Part shown: positions 23,877 through 32,395 of the stretch, in pieces
Position numbering within the stretch: position 1 is the stretch's first letter
Layout: every line of letters starts with the position of its first letter
NCBI GenBank assembly: GCA_002698575.1
Contig: NZZG01000177.1
Location: 1 to 33,971 of the forward strand
DNA: 33,971 nt
Reading direction: 5' to 3'
Origin: Pimelobacter sp.
Lineage (GTDB): Bacteria > Actinomycetota > Actinomycetes > Propionibacteriales > Nocardioidaceae
Notes under the pieces: model-generated
Told to the model about the DNA's origin: nothing
What the model saw: the letters and a program-made list of their open reading frames with translations, nothing else
The model's database searches: none
Translations under genes and position numbers: made by a program

Positions 23877-25077
23877 CGGGTGCACCGACGCCCGGGGAGA
23901 AGGTGATCGGGAATCGCACCGCGCCGGTGTTGCCCGAGACGGGCAGCCACTGTCCCGGACCGTCGGGGCGGGCATCGGGCATCCGGCGCGCGAGCAGGGG
24001 CAGCGCCACGGCCATGTCGGTGCGGGCGACGAAGTGACCCAGGCAGTGGTGGATCCCGGCGCCGAACCCGTGGTGGGGCGGTCGCTGGGCGGTGATGTCG
24101 AACGACGGGTCGGGCATCGCCGACGGGTCCGTGCCGGCGGCGTGCGAGAGCACCTGCACGATGCCCCCGCGCGCGATCCGCAGCGGCGCACCGCCGCCCG
24201 GGTCCTCCAGGACGAGGTCCTCGAGCGCCTCCCGCGTCACCCAGGTCACCGTCGGGTTCACGCGCATCACCTCCTCGACGGCGCGCGGTCCCAGCTCGGG
24301 ACGCTCGCCGAGGAGGCGCCACTGGTCGCGATGCTGCAGCAGGGTCTGCAGCGCCAGGCCCAACTGGTTGCGGGTCGTCTCCATCCCGGCGAAGGCGAGG
24401 AAGACGAGCGCGACGTTCAGCTCGCGCTCGGTGAGTCCGTCCGGCTCGGCCAGGGTGGCGGTCAGGGTGGAGACCAGGTCGTCGCGTGGGCTGCGCCGGC
24501 GGTCGGCCACCACCTCCTCGACGTACGCCGACAGGCCGGCCAGCGCCGTCTCGATCCGCGGCACCTGCCGGCCGACGTCGATCGAGAACGACGCACCCAG
24601 GTCGTCGGCCCAGTGCGCGACCTCGGGCCAGGCGGACTCGTCGATGCCGAGCAGGAGGCAGATGATCCGTGCCGCGTACGGCTCGGCGAACTCCGCGATG
24701 AACTCCACCGAGCCGCGCGACGCGAAGGCGTCGACGAGCTCGTGTGCCAGCGCGGTGAAGCGCGGGGTCATCGCCGCGATCGTCCTGGTGCGGAAGGCCG
24801 GCACGAGCAGCCGACGCACCCGGGCGTGGTCGTTGCCCTCGAGACTCAGCAACGTCTCGTGCCACCACGCGGAGAACGGTCCGTGCGGGACGCCGTTCTG
24901 CTCGGGCCAGCGGGCGTTGCCCTGGCGGAAGCGCCGGTCGCGCAGCACCGCGGAGGCCGCCTCGTAGCGCAGGACCGCGTGACCCCAGGGGGTCTCGGCG
25001 TACCAGCTCCGCTCACGCGCCGCGTGCACCCGCGGCGAGGTGACGTCGAGCGTGGGATCGGACAGGTCGAGTCGCAC
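23869..25077 (-). CDS. Cytochrome P450
   Basis: A 402-residue class I-type soluble bacterial P450. The heme ligand is Cys345 in HHGFGAGIHHCLGHFVAR, the I-helix oxygen-activation motif is AGMETT (230-235), with Glu in place of the more common Asp, and the K-helix ExxR is EVMR (269-272). Length is normal. No membrane anchor is seen, so it should rely on a ferredoxin and a reductase, neither of which is in the window. The GTG start is favoured because TACCGT ends 6 nt before it. It leads a coupled operon with an acetyltransferase and a reductase and may act on a secondary metabolite or xenobiotic; the substrate cannot be inferred. Confidence 0.95.
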   Translation of the reverse strand: MRLDLSDPTLDVTSPRVHAARERSWYAETPWGHAVLRYEAASAVLRDRRFRQGNARWPEQNGVPHGPFSAWWHETLLSLEGNDHARVRRLLVPAFRTRTIAAMTPRFTALAHELVDAFASRGSVEFIAEFAEPYAARIICLLLGIDESAWPEVAHWADDLGASFSIDVGRQVPRIETALAGLSAYVEEVVADRRRSPRDDLVSTLTATLAEPDGLTERELNVALVFLAFAGMETTRNQLGLALQTLLQHRDQWRLLGERPELGPRAVEEVMRVNPTVTWVTREALEDLVLEDPGGGAPLRIARGGIVQVLSHAAGTDPSAMPDPSFDITAQRPPHHGFGAGIHHCLGHFVARTDMAVALPLLARRMPDARPDGPGQWLPVSGNTGAVRFPITFSPGVGAPDA

Positions 25078-25083
25078 CCGGCG

Positions 25084-25148
25084 ACGGTATCGGGCACGTA
25101 CGCCGGGCGGGCGGTTCCCCGGCCGATGTCGGTGCCCGGTGCGAGACT
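25084..25148. promoter_or_regulatory. Divergent promoters of the P450 operon and the PP2C gene
   Basis: On the minus strand TACCGT (25084-25089) ends 6 nt before the P450 GTG. On the plus strand GAGACT (25143-25148) ends 6 nt before the PP2C ATG; this one is a poorer match because it lacks the first T. The gap between the two genes is 77 nt. Confidence 0.4.
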
Positions 25149-25154
25149 TGCGCC

Positions 25155-25955
25155 ATGCTGCAGTTCCGCACCGCCGCCGCGAGCCACGTGGGACTGGTGC
25201 GCTCGCACAACGAGGACTCCGGGCTGAGCGGGCCGAGCCTCGTGGTGGTCGCCGACGGGATGGGCGGAGCGGCAGCCGGCGAGGTGGCCTCAGCCACCGC
25301 GGTCCGGGTCGCCGAGGACGCGCTGCGCGGGCCTCGGGACCTCGCGCCCGCCGACGTGCTCGAGCAGGTGGTCGACCGGGCGCGCGCGGAGATCCACGAG
25401 GCGGTGCTCGCCGACCCGTCGCTGGCCGGGATGGGCACCACCTTCACGGCCGTGCACACCGACGGCACGCGGACGGCGATCGCCCACCTGGGCGACTCAC
25501 GGGCCTACCGGTGGCGCAGCCAGGTCCTCGAGCAGGTGACGCACGACCACACCCTCGTCCAGACGATGGTCGACGCCGGCAGGCTCAGCCCCGCGCAGGC
25601 CCGTCGCTCCGCCCACCGACACATCGTGATGCGGTCCCTGGGCGGTGGTGGGCTCTCGGAGCCCGACCTCGGCGAGCTCGAGGTGGCCCCCGGCGACCGG
25701 CTGCTGGTGTGCAGCGACGGCCTGAGCGACCTGGTCGACGACACCGCCCTGGCCCTGATCCTGGCAGTTCCCGACGCCGCGACCGTGGTGGAGCTCCTGG
25801 TGGCGGCCGCGCTGGAGGCCGGTGGCGTCGACAACGTGACCTGCCTGGTGGTCGACGTGGTCGACGGTCCCGCCGCGCAGGCCGGCCCGGTCGAGCGGTG
25901 GGGCGCCGTCGCCGAGCTCGGGGCCGGACTCCTGCCCGGGCTCAGGAGGAGCTGA
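25155..25955 (+). CDS. PP2C-family serine/threonine protein phosphatase
   Basis: A 266-residue metal-dependent phosphatase. Conserved parts are GLVRSHNEDS (about 13-22), VVADGMGG with Asp34 (metal ligand), GMGTTFTA (about 95-102), AHLGDSRAYRW (about 115-125), CSDGLSDLV (about 192-200) and DNVTCLVV (about 229-236). It resembles the phosphatase partner of actinobacterial Ser/Thr kinases, but no kinase gene is in the window. It has no membrane segment. Its last 14 nt overlap the end of the LuxR-type gene on the other strand. It could counteract phosphorylation of FHA-binding proteins such as the transporter at 2965-5328; that link is speculative. Confidence 0.93.
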   Translation: MLQFRTAAASHVGLVRSHNEDSGLSGPSLVVVADGMGGAAAGEVASATAVRVAEDALRGPRDLAPADVLEQVVDRARAEIHEAVLADPSLAGMGTTFTAVHTDGTRTAIAHLGDSRAYRWRSQVLEQVTHDHTLVQTMVDAGRLSPAQARRSAHRHIVMRSLGGGGLSEPDLGELEVAPGDRLLVCSDGLSDLVDDTALALILAVPDAATVVELLVAAALEAGGVDNVTCLVVDVVDGPAAQAGPVERWGAVAELGAGLLPGLRRS

Positions 25956-28512
25956 CGTCCACGGACTCGCCGAGCCCGGCCACGTCCAGGGCCGCCGCGA
26001 GGTCGCCGCGCCCGGAGATGCCGAGCTTGCGGAAGATCCGCGCGAGGTGGTTGTCCACGGTGCGTGCCGAGAGGTCCAGCTGCTCGGCGATCTCTCGGCT
26101 GCGGACGCGGTCGGCGGCCAACCGGGCGATCTGCAGCTCGCGCGGCGTCAGGACCACGCCCTCGGCGTCGTCGGGCCACAGCGAGGCTCCGTGCTCGGAG
26201 GCGAGCACCGTCGCCTGGTGCCGGTAGGAGCGTGAGGCGGCCTCGCTGCCCGCCTCCCTGGTCAGCGATGCCGCCTTCGCCGCGCTCCACCCGGCGCGCC
26301 CGGGGATGCCGGCGTCCACGAGCGCCCGCGAGGCCTCGATGATCGCCTGCGCCTTGCCGCTGCACACGGACTCGGCCCGGGCGAGGAGGAGCGCGGCCAG
26401 CCCCGTGGGAGGTGCCACGGACCTCAGCTCGGCGGCGCGCTCGGTGCTCGGGTCGACCATGAACGCCTCGTCGAGAGCCAGGACGGCGAGGTGGAGGTGC
26501 GCCTCCTCGACGGCGCGGCGCGCCGCCACCGCCAGGATCTCGGCGGCACCGGCCCGGTCGCCGGAGGCGAGGCTCGCCTCGGCCCGGACACGGGCCACGT
26601 GGAGCTCGACCTTGACGTCGGCGCGGTGGTCGTCGGTGATCTCCGTCAGGAGGTCGAGCGCCGTCGACGGTCGACCGGTGCGCGCCATGAGGGCGGCGTC
26701 GAGAGCGACCGCGGTGGGGCGCAGCCCGGTGAAGTCGCGCCAGGCGAGGTGGCGTCGGGCTCGCGAGGCCAGCTCGACCCCCAGGGTGTACCGACCGACG
26801 TGCAGGGCCACCTCGGCGGTCGCGAACTCCCACATGCCCAGGGACTCGTCTGCCGCGCGGGCAGCGGCGTTGCGCCGTCGCGTCGCGAGCTCCTCCGCCG
26901 CCACGACCCGGCCGTCGAAGACCTCGGCCAGGAAGCTCGACAGGTCGAGCAGGTGGGGGGCGAAGGTGAGGGCCGCGTCGGTCCTCAGCAGGCCCTGGCG
27001 GCCGAGCTCGACGTGGCGGCGTGCCTCGGGGAGCGAGCCCCCCATCACCTCGATCATCGCTCCGATGAGCGCGCTGTTGACCTCGGCCGCGGCATCCAGG
27101 CTGTCGCCGACACCGGGGAGCGCGAGGGCCACGTCCGTGGCGGGTTGCCCGGCCATCATCCGCCACTTGGCGAGGTCGGTGAGCAGGACGGCTCGGCACT
27201 CGGGGTCGTCCACAGCGGCCGCGATCGTCTCGACCGTGCTCACCGCGGTGGCCGGGTCCGAGGCGCGTACGGCGTGCAGCAGGCCGAGCTGCTGGCCGAG
27301 GTCGCGGCGCTCGAGATCGGTGCCGGCATCGGCGAGGCCCTTCTCGAGCACCTCGCGCGCCTCCGTCAGGGAGCCCTGGGCCGACAGGGCCGAGCCCAGC
27401 AGCGCGGCGAGCCGGGGCTCCAGGGAGCGATCCCGGCCGTCGTCCGCGGTCCCGGAACGCAGGAGCTCCATCGCCTCGGCGGGACGTCCGGCGGCCAGCG
27501 CACGTCTCGCGCCGAGCTCGAGCCGCGCCGGGTCGGGACGCCGCCCGGCCCGGACCGCTGCCAGGGTGGCCACGCCGCTCCACCCGGGCACGGGTTCGAG
27601 GGCATCGGCCAGCTCGCCGGCCAGGCGTCGCCGGGCCAGCGGGGTGAGGGTCTCGGTGACGACGTCGTCGAGCAGCGGGTCGACCAGCGAGACGATCTCC
27701 TGCTGCTCCTCGCGGGTGCAGTGCACCAGACCCTGTCGCTCGAGCTCCTCCACGCCCCCCAGGTCCAGCACGTCCATCGGGAGCGGACCGGCGAGGCAGA
27801 GCAGGTGCAGCAGGTGCAGCTGATCCGCGGCGAGGCCGGAGAGGTCCACGAGGTCGCGGATGACGGGCGTCAGGGCCAGGGTGCCGAGATCGACGCCGGC
27901 CGTGGTCGAGGAGAGCGCCGTCGCCGAGCGGACGAGCTCGAGGACGATCCGCGGGTTGCCGCGGGCGTGGGAGAGCAGCAGCGCCGCGGACTGTGGCGAC
28001 AGCTCGTCCCCGAGCCGGGCCGCCGCGAGCGCGAGCACCTGGTCGTCGGCCAGGGGCTCCAGCTCGAAGGTGGGCCAGCCCGAGCGCTCCCGCGCGTCGC
28101 GGAACGAGGGCGGCAGCAGCGAGGGCGAGCTCGTCGCGAACGTCATCGGCACCCCGGCCCGGGCGCTCTGGGATAGCAGGGCGGCCGACGCCAGGTCGAG
28201 GTGGTCGGCGTCGTCGACGAGCACGACCGCCTCGGCCGCGAGCAGGACCTTGGGGAGCGTGGCGTAGAGGCGCAGCGGCTCGGCGTCGACGTCCCCGAAG
28301 GCCGAGACCAGCTCCGAGCAGGCGGCCAGCGGGATGCCCGAGCGGCCCTCGCTGCCGCGCACGACGTACGCGCGCTCGCCCAGGAGCCGGGCGGCCTCCT
28401 CGACCACGCTGGTGCGGCCGCTGCCGCGGGGACCGGACAGGACCACCGAGCTGCCCGAGGCCAGGGTCCGGCGAACCTGCACCGCCGTGTCCAGACGCTC
28501 CTTGAGCAGCAC
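25942..28512 (-). CDS. Large ATP-binding LuxR-family transcriptional regulator (LAL-like)
   Basis: An 856-residue regulator. It has an N-terminal AAA-type ATPase region (about 1-300) with a P-loop-like SGPRGSGRTS (26-35) and a Walker B VVLVDDADHLD (about 96-106), a long helical repeat region (about 300-785, TPR-like), and a C-terminal LuxR-type HTH (about 790-850) with LTPRELQIARLAADRVRSREIAEQLDLSARTVDNHL. The P-loop has Arg33 where Lys is invariant, so ATP handling may be altered. The GTG start is supported by TAGGAT ending 6 nt upstream; an ATG 8 nt farther upstream is out of frame. Such proteins often control secondary metabolism or uptake pathways; the target is not evident, though the adjacent P450 operon is a candidate. 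Confidence 0.88.
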   Translation of the reverse strand: MLLKERLDTAVQVRRTLASGSSVVLSGPRGSGRTSVVEEAARLLGERAYVVRGSEGRSGIPLAACSELVSAFGDVDAEPLRLYATLPKVLLAAEAVVLVDDADHLDLASAALLSQSARAGVPMTFATSSPSLLPPSFRDARERSGWPTFELEPLADDQVLALAAARLGDELSPQSAALLLSHARGNPRIVLELVRSATALSSTTAGVDLGTLALTPVIRDLVDLSGLAADQLHLLHLLCLAGPLPMDVLDLGGVEELERQGLVHCTREEQQEIVSLVDPLLDDVVTETLTPLARRRLAGELADALEPVPGWSGVATLAAVRAGRRPDPARLELGARRALAAGRPAEAMELLRSGTADDGRDRSLEPRLAALLGSALSAQGSLTEAREVLEKGLADAGTDLERRDLGQQLGLLHAVRASDPATAVSTVETIAAAVDDPECRAVLLTDLAKWRMMAGQPATDVALALPGVGDSLDAAAEVNSALIGAMIEVMGGSLPEARRHVELGRQGLLRTDAALTFAPHLLDLSSFLAEVFDGRVVAAEELATRRRNAAARAADESLGMWEFATAEVALHVGRYTLGVELASRARRHLAWRDFTGLRPTAVALDAALMARTGRPSTALDLLTEITDDHRADVKVELHVARVRAEASLASGDRAGAAEILAVAARRAVEEAHLHLAVLALDEAFMVDPSTERAAELRSVAPPTGLAALLLARAESVCSGKAQAIIEASRALVDAGIPGRAGWSAAKAASLTREAGSEAASRSYRHQATVLASEHGASLWPDDAEGVVLTPRELQIARLAADRVRSREIAEQLDLSARTVDNHLARIFRKLGISGRGDLAAALDVAGLGESVDVSSS

Positions 28513-28518
28513 GGCGGC

Positions 28519-28619
28519 ATCCTACGCCGCTGCCTCACCCCTCCGGGCGGGGAATGTGCACTCGTGATCGGTAGGACGTGCCACGCGTGGGGTGGACGAG
28601 ACGGCCCGGCGAGTAGTTT
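28519..28619. promoter_or_regulatory. Divergent promoters of the LuxR-type and MBL genes
   Basis: On the minus strand TAGGAT (28519-28524) ends 6 nt before the LuxR-type GTG. On the plus strand TAGTTT (28614-28619) ends 7 nt before the MBL ATG. Neither gene has a Shine-Dalgarno, so both are predicted to be leaderless. Confidence 0.5.
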
Positions 28620-28626
28620 CGGACGC

Positions 28627-29259
28627 ATGCGGATCACCAAGTTCGGTCATGCCTGTGTCCGGGTCGAGCACGCCGGGGTGCGACTCGTGCTGGACCCGGG
28701 CGGCTTCACCGCCCGCGAGGCGGTCACCGGCGCCGACGTCGTGCTGATCACCCACGAGCACGCCGACCACTACGACGCCGATCACCTGCGCGCGGTCGAG
28801 GCCCCGATCGTGACCATCGACGCGGTGGCGAGGGTCATCGCCGCGCACGCCCCGGACCTGAGCGAGCGGGTGCGCGTGGTGGGTCCCGGGGACCTGCTCG
28901 ACCTCGGCGTCCCCGTCCGGGTGGTGGGGGAGAAGCACGCGGTGATCCATCCCGACTACCCGCGCTTCGACAACTCCGGCTACCTGCTGACCTGTGGCGA
29001 CCAGAGCGTGTACCACCCCGGCGACGCGCTCACACCGCCCGGAGAGGCGATCGACGTGCTGCTCGCGCCGATCTCGGCGCCGTGGCTGAAGATGAGCGAG
29101 GCGGTCGACTTCGTCCGCGAGGTGCGCGCTCCACGCAGCCTCGGGATCCACGACAAGGTCTACAGCGACCTCGCGCTCGGCATGGTCGACACCCACATGG
29201 CCAACCTCGTCGGCGACCTGTCGTTCGTGCGGGTGCCCGACGGCGCGGACCTGGAGTAG
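28627..29259 (+). CDS. MBL-fold metal-dependent hydrolase (UlaG-like)
   Basis: A 210-residue cytoplasmic protein. It begins MRITKFGHACVRVEH, has the metal-binding THEHADHYD at about 40-48, a further His in GEKHAVIH, and HPGDAL with the bridging Asp region (about 128-133), the pattern of UlaG/L-ascorbate-6-phosphate lactonase and related hydrolases. It has no clear operon partner: its end converges with menF with only 12 nt between the stops. The substrate is unknown. Confidence 0.85.
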   Translation: MRITKFGHACVRVEHAGVRLVLDPGGFTAREAVTGADVVLITHEHADHYDADHLRAVEAPIVTIDAVARVIAAHAPDLSERVRVVGPGDLLDLGVPVRVVGEKHAVIHPDYPRFDNSGYLLTCGDQSVYHPGDALTPPGEAIDVLLAPISAPWLKMSEAVDFVREVRAPRSLGIHDKVYSDLALGMVDTHMANLVGDLSFVRVPDGADLE

Positions 29260-29271
29260 GGCCCCGACCGC

Positions 29272-30540
29272 TCAGCCGCCGAGGGCGTCGCGCACCGGCA
29301 CGAACTTCGCCTGGGTCTCGGCGAGCTCCGAGGCGGGGTCGGAGTCGGCCACGATGCCGCAGCCGGCGAAGAGCCGCACGGTGGCTCCGGAGACCTCCGC
29401 GGAGCGCAGGGCGATGCCCCACTCCCCGTCGCCGCTGGCATCCATCCAGCCCACCGGGCCGGCGTAGCGTCCGCGCGGCATGCCCTCGAGCTCGGTGATC
29501 AGGTCCTGGGCCGCGTCGGTGGGTGTGCCCCCGACCGCGGCGGAGGGGTGCAAGGAGGCGACCAGCTGCAGCGAGGAGACCGTCTCGGCGTCGTGCACGA
29601 CGCCGGCCACGTCGCTGGCCAGGTGCATCACGTTGGGCAGGTGCAGCACGAACGGCGCCTCGGGCACGTTCATCGAGGAGCAGTGCGGCTCCAAGGAGTC
29701 GGCGACCGAGCGGACGGCGTACTCGTGCTCGGCGAGGTCCTTCGACGACCGGGCCAGGGTCGCGGCCAGGGCCAGGTCGCGTCCGTCGTCGCCGGTACGG
29801 CGGATGGTGCCGGCGAGCACCCGTGAGGTGACCAGGCCGCGCTCGCGGCGCACGAGCAGCTCGGGGGTGGCGCCGAAGAGCCCGGCGACGTGGAACGTCC
29901 AGCAGGTGGGGTAGAGCTCGGTGAGACGCCTGAGCGGCCAGCGGACGTCGACGGGCTCGTCGGCGGTGGCGATCAGGTCGCGGGCGAGCACCACCTTCTC
30001 GAGGTCGCCGGAGACGATCCTGTCGACCGCGTCGGCGACGGCCTTCATCCAGGTGTCCCCGTCCAGCGCTCCGTCGGCGAAGCGCACGCCCCGGGGAGCC
30101 TGCGGGGGGTCGGCCCGGGCGACGGCGACGTCGAGGAGGTCGAGGCCGGTGGTGGAGGCGGTCGTGACCCAGGCGTCGTCGCCGCGTCGTCCGACCACGA
30201 CCCGGGGCACCACGAGGTGCGAGTCGCCGGGTTCGTCGGCGAAGGCGAAGGTGCCGAAGCAGATCAGGCCGGTCCCCGGCTGGGCGAGGTCGCTGCGGAC
30301 GACGGCGCGGGCGGTCAGTCGGCTCCACCAGTCGTCGGCGTCGGCGAAGCGTCGTGCGCCCCGGGTGCGGACCTGAGCGGCCACGCCCCATCCCACGACA
30401 CCCTCGCCGCGGCGGAGCCAGGCGACCGGGTCGGTGTCCGGGAGGAGGTCCACGAGCGCTGCTGCGGAGTCGAGGTCCAGCCGGGTGGTGCGGACGACGA
30501 GCGGCGCAGCCTGCTCGTCGGTCATCACACCCATGCTCAC
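29272..30540 (-). CDS. menF: Isochorismate synthase
   Basis: A 422-residue chorismate-utilising enzyme that makes isochorismate, the first step of menaquinone synthesis. The catalytic domain covers about 165-420, with EKVVLARDL, FHVAGLFGATPELLVRRE, RVLAGTIRRT, HEYAVRSV, LVASLHPSAAVGGTP and YAGPVGWMDASGDGEWGIALRS, all typical of MenF/EntC rather than anthranilate or salicylate synthases. The start could be GTG 30540, ATG 30534 or ATG 30525; I choose the GTG because TAGGCT ends 7 nt before it and no ribosome binding site is evident. It could also feed a siderophore, but only menaquinone genes surround it. Confidence 0.92.
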   Translation of the reverse strand: MSMGVMTDEQAAPLVVRTTRLDLDSAAALVDLLPDTDPVAWLRRGEGVVGWGVAAQVRTRGARRFADADDWWSRLTARAVVRSDLAQPGTGLICFGTFAFADEPGDSHLVVPRVVVGRRGDDAWVTTASTTGLDLLDVAVARADPPQAPRGVRFADGALDGDTWMKAVADAVDRIVSGDLEKVVLARDLIATADEPVDVRWPLRRLTELYPTCWTFHVAGLFGATPELLVRRERGLVTSRVLAGTIRRTGDDGRDLALAATLARSSKDLAEHEYAVRSVADSLEPHCSSMNVPEAPFVLHLPNVMHLASDVAGVVHDAETVSSLQLVASLHPSAAVGGTPTDAAQDLITELEGMPRGRYAGPVGWMDASGDGEWGIALRSAEVSGATVRLFAGCGIVADSDPASELAETQAKFVPVRDALGG

Positions 30541-30547
30541 CCTGGGG

Positions 30548-30594
30548 AGCCTACCCAGCCTCGTGCGGGCGGCTGCTCACCCGGCTGTCAGACT
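30548..30594. promoter_or_regulatory. Divergent promoters of menF and the secreted protein gene
   Basis: On the minus strand TAGGCT (30548-30553) ends 7 nt before the menF GTG. On the plus strand CAGACT (30589-30594) ends 7 nt before the ATG at 30602. The whole control region is 61 nt. Confidence 0.5.
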
Positions 30595-30601
30595 CGATTC
30601 C

Positions 30602-31255
30602 ATGAGCACCTCGAACCGCCCGTCCTCAGCCCGCACCGCCCTCCTCGCCGCCGCGAGCGGCGTCGTCCTGCTCGCCGCGGTGGTCGGCTTCGCCGTGGGT
30701 CTCCCCGAGGTTGCCGGCGCCGAGGGCGGCGAGGGGCCGGGTGTCGAGGCGCTCGCGCCGCTCCCCGAGTCCCTGCCGGGAGACCTGGTCTCGCTGACCA
30801 GCCCGGAGATGCCCGCCGAGATCGTCGAGCAGTCCGGTGGGGCCGAGGCGCTGGCGGACATCGTGGACTCGGGCGCGGCCAACGTCGCCGAGCTGTACGG
30901 CGAGCCCTCGGCCTTCGGCATCTACGGTCGCACCGACGGCTCGGTGCTGGTCACGGTGACGGTGGGCCCCGGCGAGCCCGGTCTGTTCGTGCCGGACGGC
31001 ACCCCCATCTCGCCCGAGGTGCAGGGCGTGGCGCGCTCGACCCTGGACTTCGTGCAGACCGACGACGGCGTCTGCTCGGTGATCTACGCCCAGCCGATCG
31101 CGGCCGGGCAGGCGGCGGACCCGGCGGAGCTGCCCCAACGGGTCCACTGCCAGCTCGGTGCCGACGGGCTGCTGTACGACGTGACCTCCCAGGGCTTGAG
31201 CATCGAGGAGACCGTCACGGCCGCCGACGCGCTGCTGGAGGACGAGCAGGGCTGA
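30602..31255 (+). CDS. Secreted or membrane-anchored protein of unknown function
   Basis: A 217-residue protein. A positively charged start (MSTSNRPSSARTA) precedes a hydrophobic segment (about 13-32) that serves as signal peptide or anchor, then a linker rich in Gly, Glu and Pro, and a mixed alpha/beta domain (about 75-210). Two cysteines (GVCSVIY and RVHCQLG) could form a disulfide outside the cell. I do not recognise the family. It diverges from menF and converges with the L,D-transpeptidase gene. Confidence 0.75.
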   Translation: MSTSNRPSSARTALLAAASGVVLLAAVVGFAVGLPEVAGAEGGEGPGVEALAPLPESLPGDLVSLTSPEMPAEIVEQSGGAEALADIVDSGAANVAELYGEPSAFGIYGRTDGSVLVTVTVGPGEPGLFVPDGTPISPEVQGVARSTLDFVQTDDGVCSVIYAQPIAAGQAADPAELPQRVHCQLGADGLLYDVTSQGLSIEETVTAADALLEDEQG

Positions 31256-31276
31256 CCCACCGCCCGGCGGCCCCGG

Positions 31277-32224
31277 TCAGGAGCGGTAGACGACGACCTT
31301 GTCGCCGACCTGGACCTGGTCGAAGAGCGCGGCCACGGCGTCGTAGTCGCGCACGTTGACGCACCCGTGGGACGCACCGTTGTAGCCGACCGCGGCGAAG
31401 TCGGACGAGTAGTGCACCGCCTGGCCCTGGGAGAAGAACATCGCGAACGGCATCGCGCTGCCGTAGAGCGACGAGACGTGGTCACGGCTCTTGGAGTTGA
31501 CCGAGAACACGCCTTCACGGGTCGGGGTCTGCTCGGCGCCGAACCGGACGTCGACGGTGGTGCGGACGGTGCCGCCCACGACCCAGCGCAGCGTGCGGCT
31601 GGACTTGTCGATGCACAGCACGCGGCCCGTCTGGCAGCGCGCGTCGAGCGCGCCGGGGACGTTCGCACCGGGAGCGGTGTCGAGACGGTTGGCGAGCTCG
31701 TCGGCGGTGGGCTCGGTCGTCATCGCCACGAGCCGGTCCATCGTCTCCCGGTCGACGTAGCCGGTCACCGGGATCTCCCGCTTGGCCTGGAACCCGGAGA
31801 CGGCCTCGGTGGTCACGTCGCCGAAGTAGCCCGTCACGTCGGTGTTGAACCACTGGATCTGGCGCAGGCGGGCCTGCAGGGCCCGGACCTGCGGACCACG
31901 GTCCTCGGGCGAGAGCAGGGCGGGTCCTCCCTGCGGCTCCGGCTCCGGCTGGGGCGTCGGCGTGGGGGAGGGAGTCGGCTCGGATGTCGGCTCGGGGCCC
32001 GGCTCAGGGGCCGGGTCGGGCGTGGGCGTGGGGGTCGCCGTGGCCGGTCGTCGGGGGGCGCGGGTGGGCTCGGCGCCGGAGCTGCCCGCGGGCTCGATCC
32101 CGGCGGCCCGCTGGGTCGCCTCGCGCATGCCGTTGACGTCGAGGGCGTACCCCATCGCGACGCCGGCGACGGCGAGCAGGGCGGCGACGACGAGGGTCAC
32201 GGTGACGCGGCGGACGATACGCAT
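31277..32224 (-). CDS. L,D-transpeptidase with peptidoglycan-binding domain
   Basis: A 315-residue cell-wall enzyme that forms 3-3 cross-links or attaches proteins to peptidoglycan. Order: an N-terminal membrane segment (about 8-27), a Pro/Thr/Glu-rich linker (about 55-97) made largely of TP and EP dipeptides that probably spans the wall, a peptidoglycan-binding domain (about 107-165; GPQVRALQARLRQI, GYFGDVTTEAVSGFQ), and a YkuD catalytic domain (about 200-315) with SHGCVNVR carrying the active-site Cys. GAEQTPTREGVF and GSAMPFAMFF are also typical. The ATG at 32224 has AGGAG 9 nt upstream, unlike the leaderless neighbours. Confidence 0.92.
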   Translation of the reverse strand: MRIVRRVTVTLVVAALLAVAGVAMGYALDVNGMREATQRAAGIEPAGSSGAEPTRAPRRPATATPTPTPDPAPEPGPEPTSEPTPSPTPTPQPEPEPQGGPALLSPEDRGPQVRALQARLRQIQWFNTDVTGYFGDVTTEAVSGFQAKREIPVTGYVDRETMDRLVAMTTEPTADELANRLDTAPGANVPGALDARCQTGRVLCIDKSSRTLRWVVGGTVRTTVDVRFGAEQTPTREGVFSVNSKSRDHVSSLYGSAMPFAMFFSQGQAVHYSSDFAAVGYNGASHGCVNVRDYDAVAALFDQVQVGDKVVVYRS

Positions 32225-32382
32225 GGTGGGTTGCTCCTGAGTGTGTGACGTGTGTGGCTGATGATGCCAGTGGTACGAGGCGCAGGGGCCTGACAACGAG
32301 GAGACGCACCGAGGCGCGGATTGGTTGCAGATCGGCGGGACCTCGGCGGGGACCTCGGCGGGCACCCTCCGCGGCCTGCACA

Positions 32383-32388
32383 TAGGCT
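32383..32388 (+). promoter_or_regulatory. -10 box of a probable leaderless menG promoter
   Basis: TAGGCT ends 7 nt before the GTG at 32396. It is identical to the boxes before menF and the 43-residue protein gene and decides the start of menG. Confidence 0.55.
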
Positions 32389-32395
32389 CGGCGGC

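Noticed and set aside
25505..27583. A 692-codon minus-strand frame within the LuxR-type gene
   Set aside because: It is the out-of-frame shadow of the regulator, with extreme Arg/Pro/Gly content.
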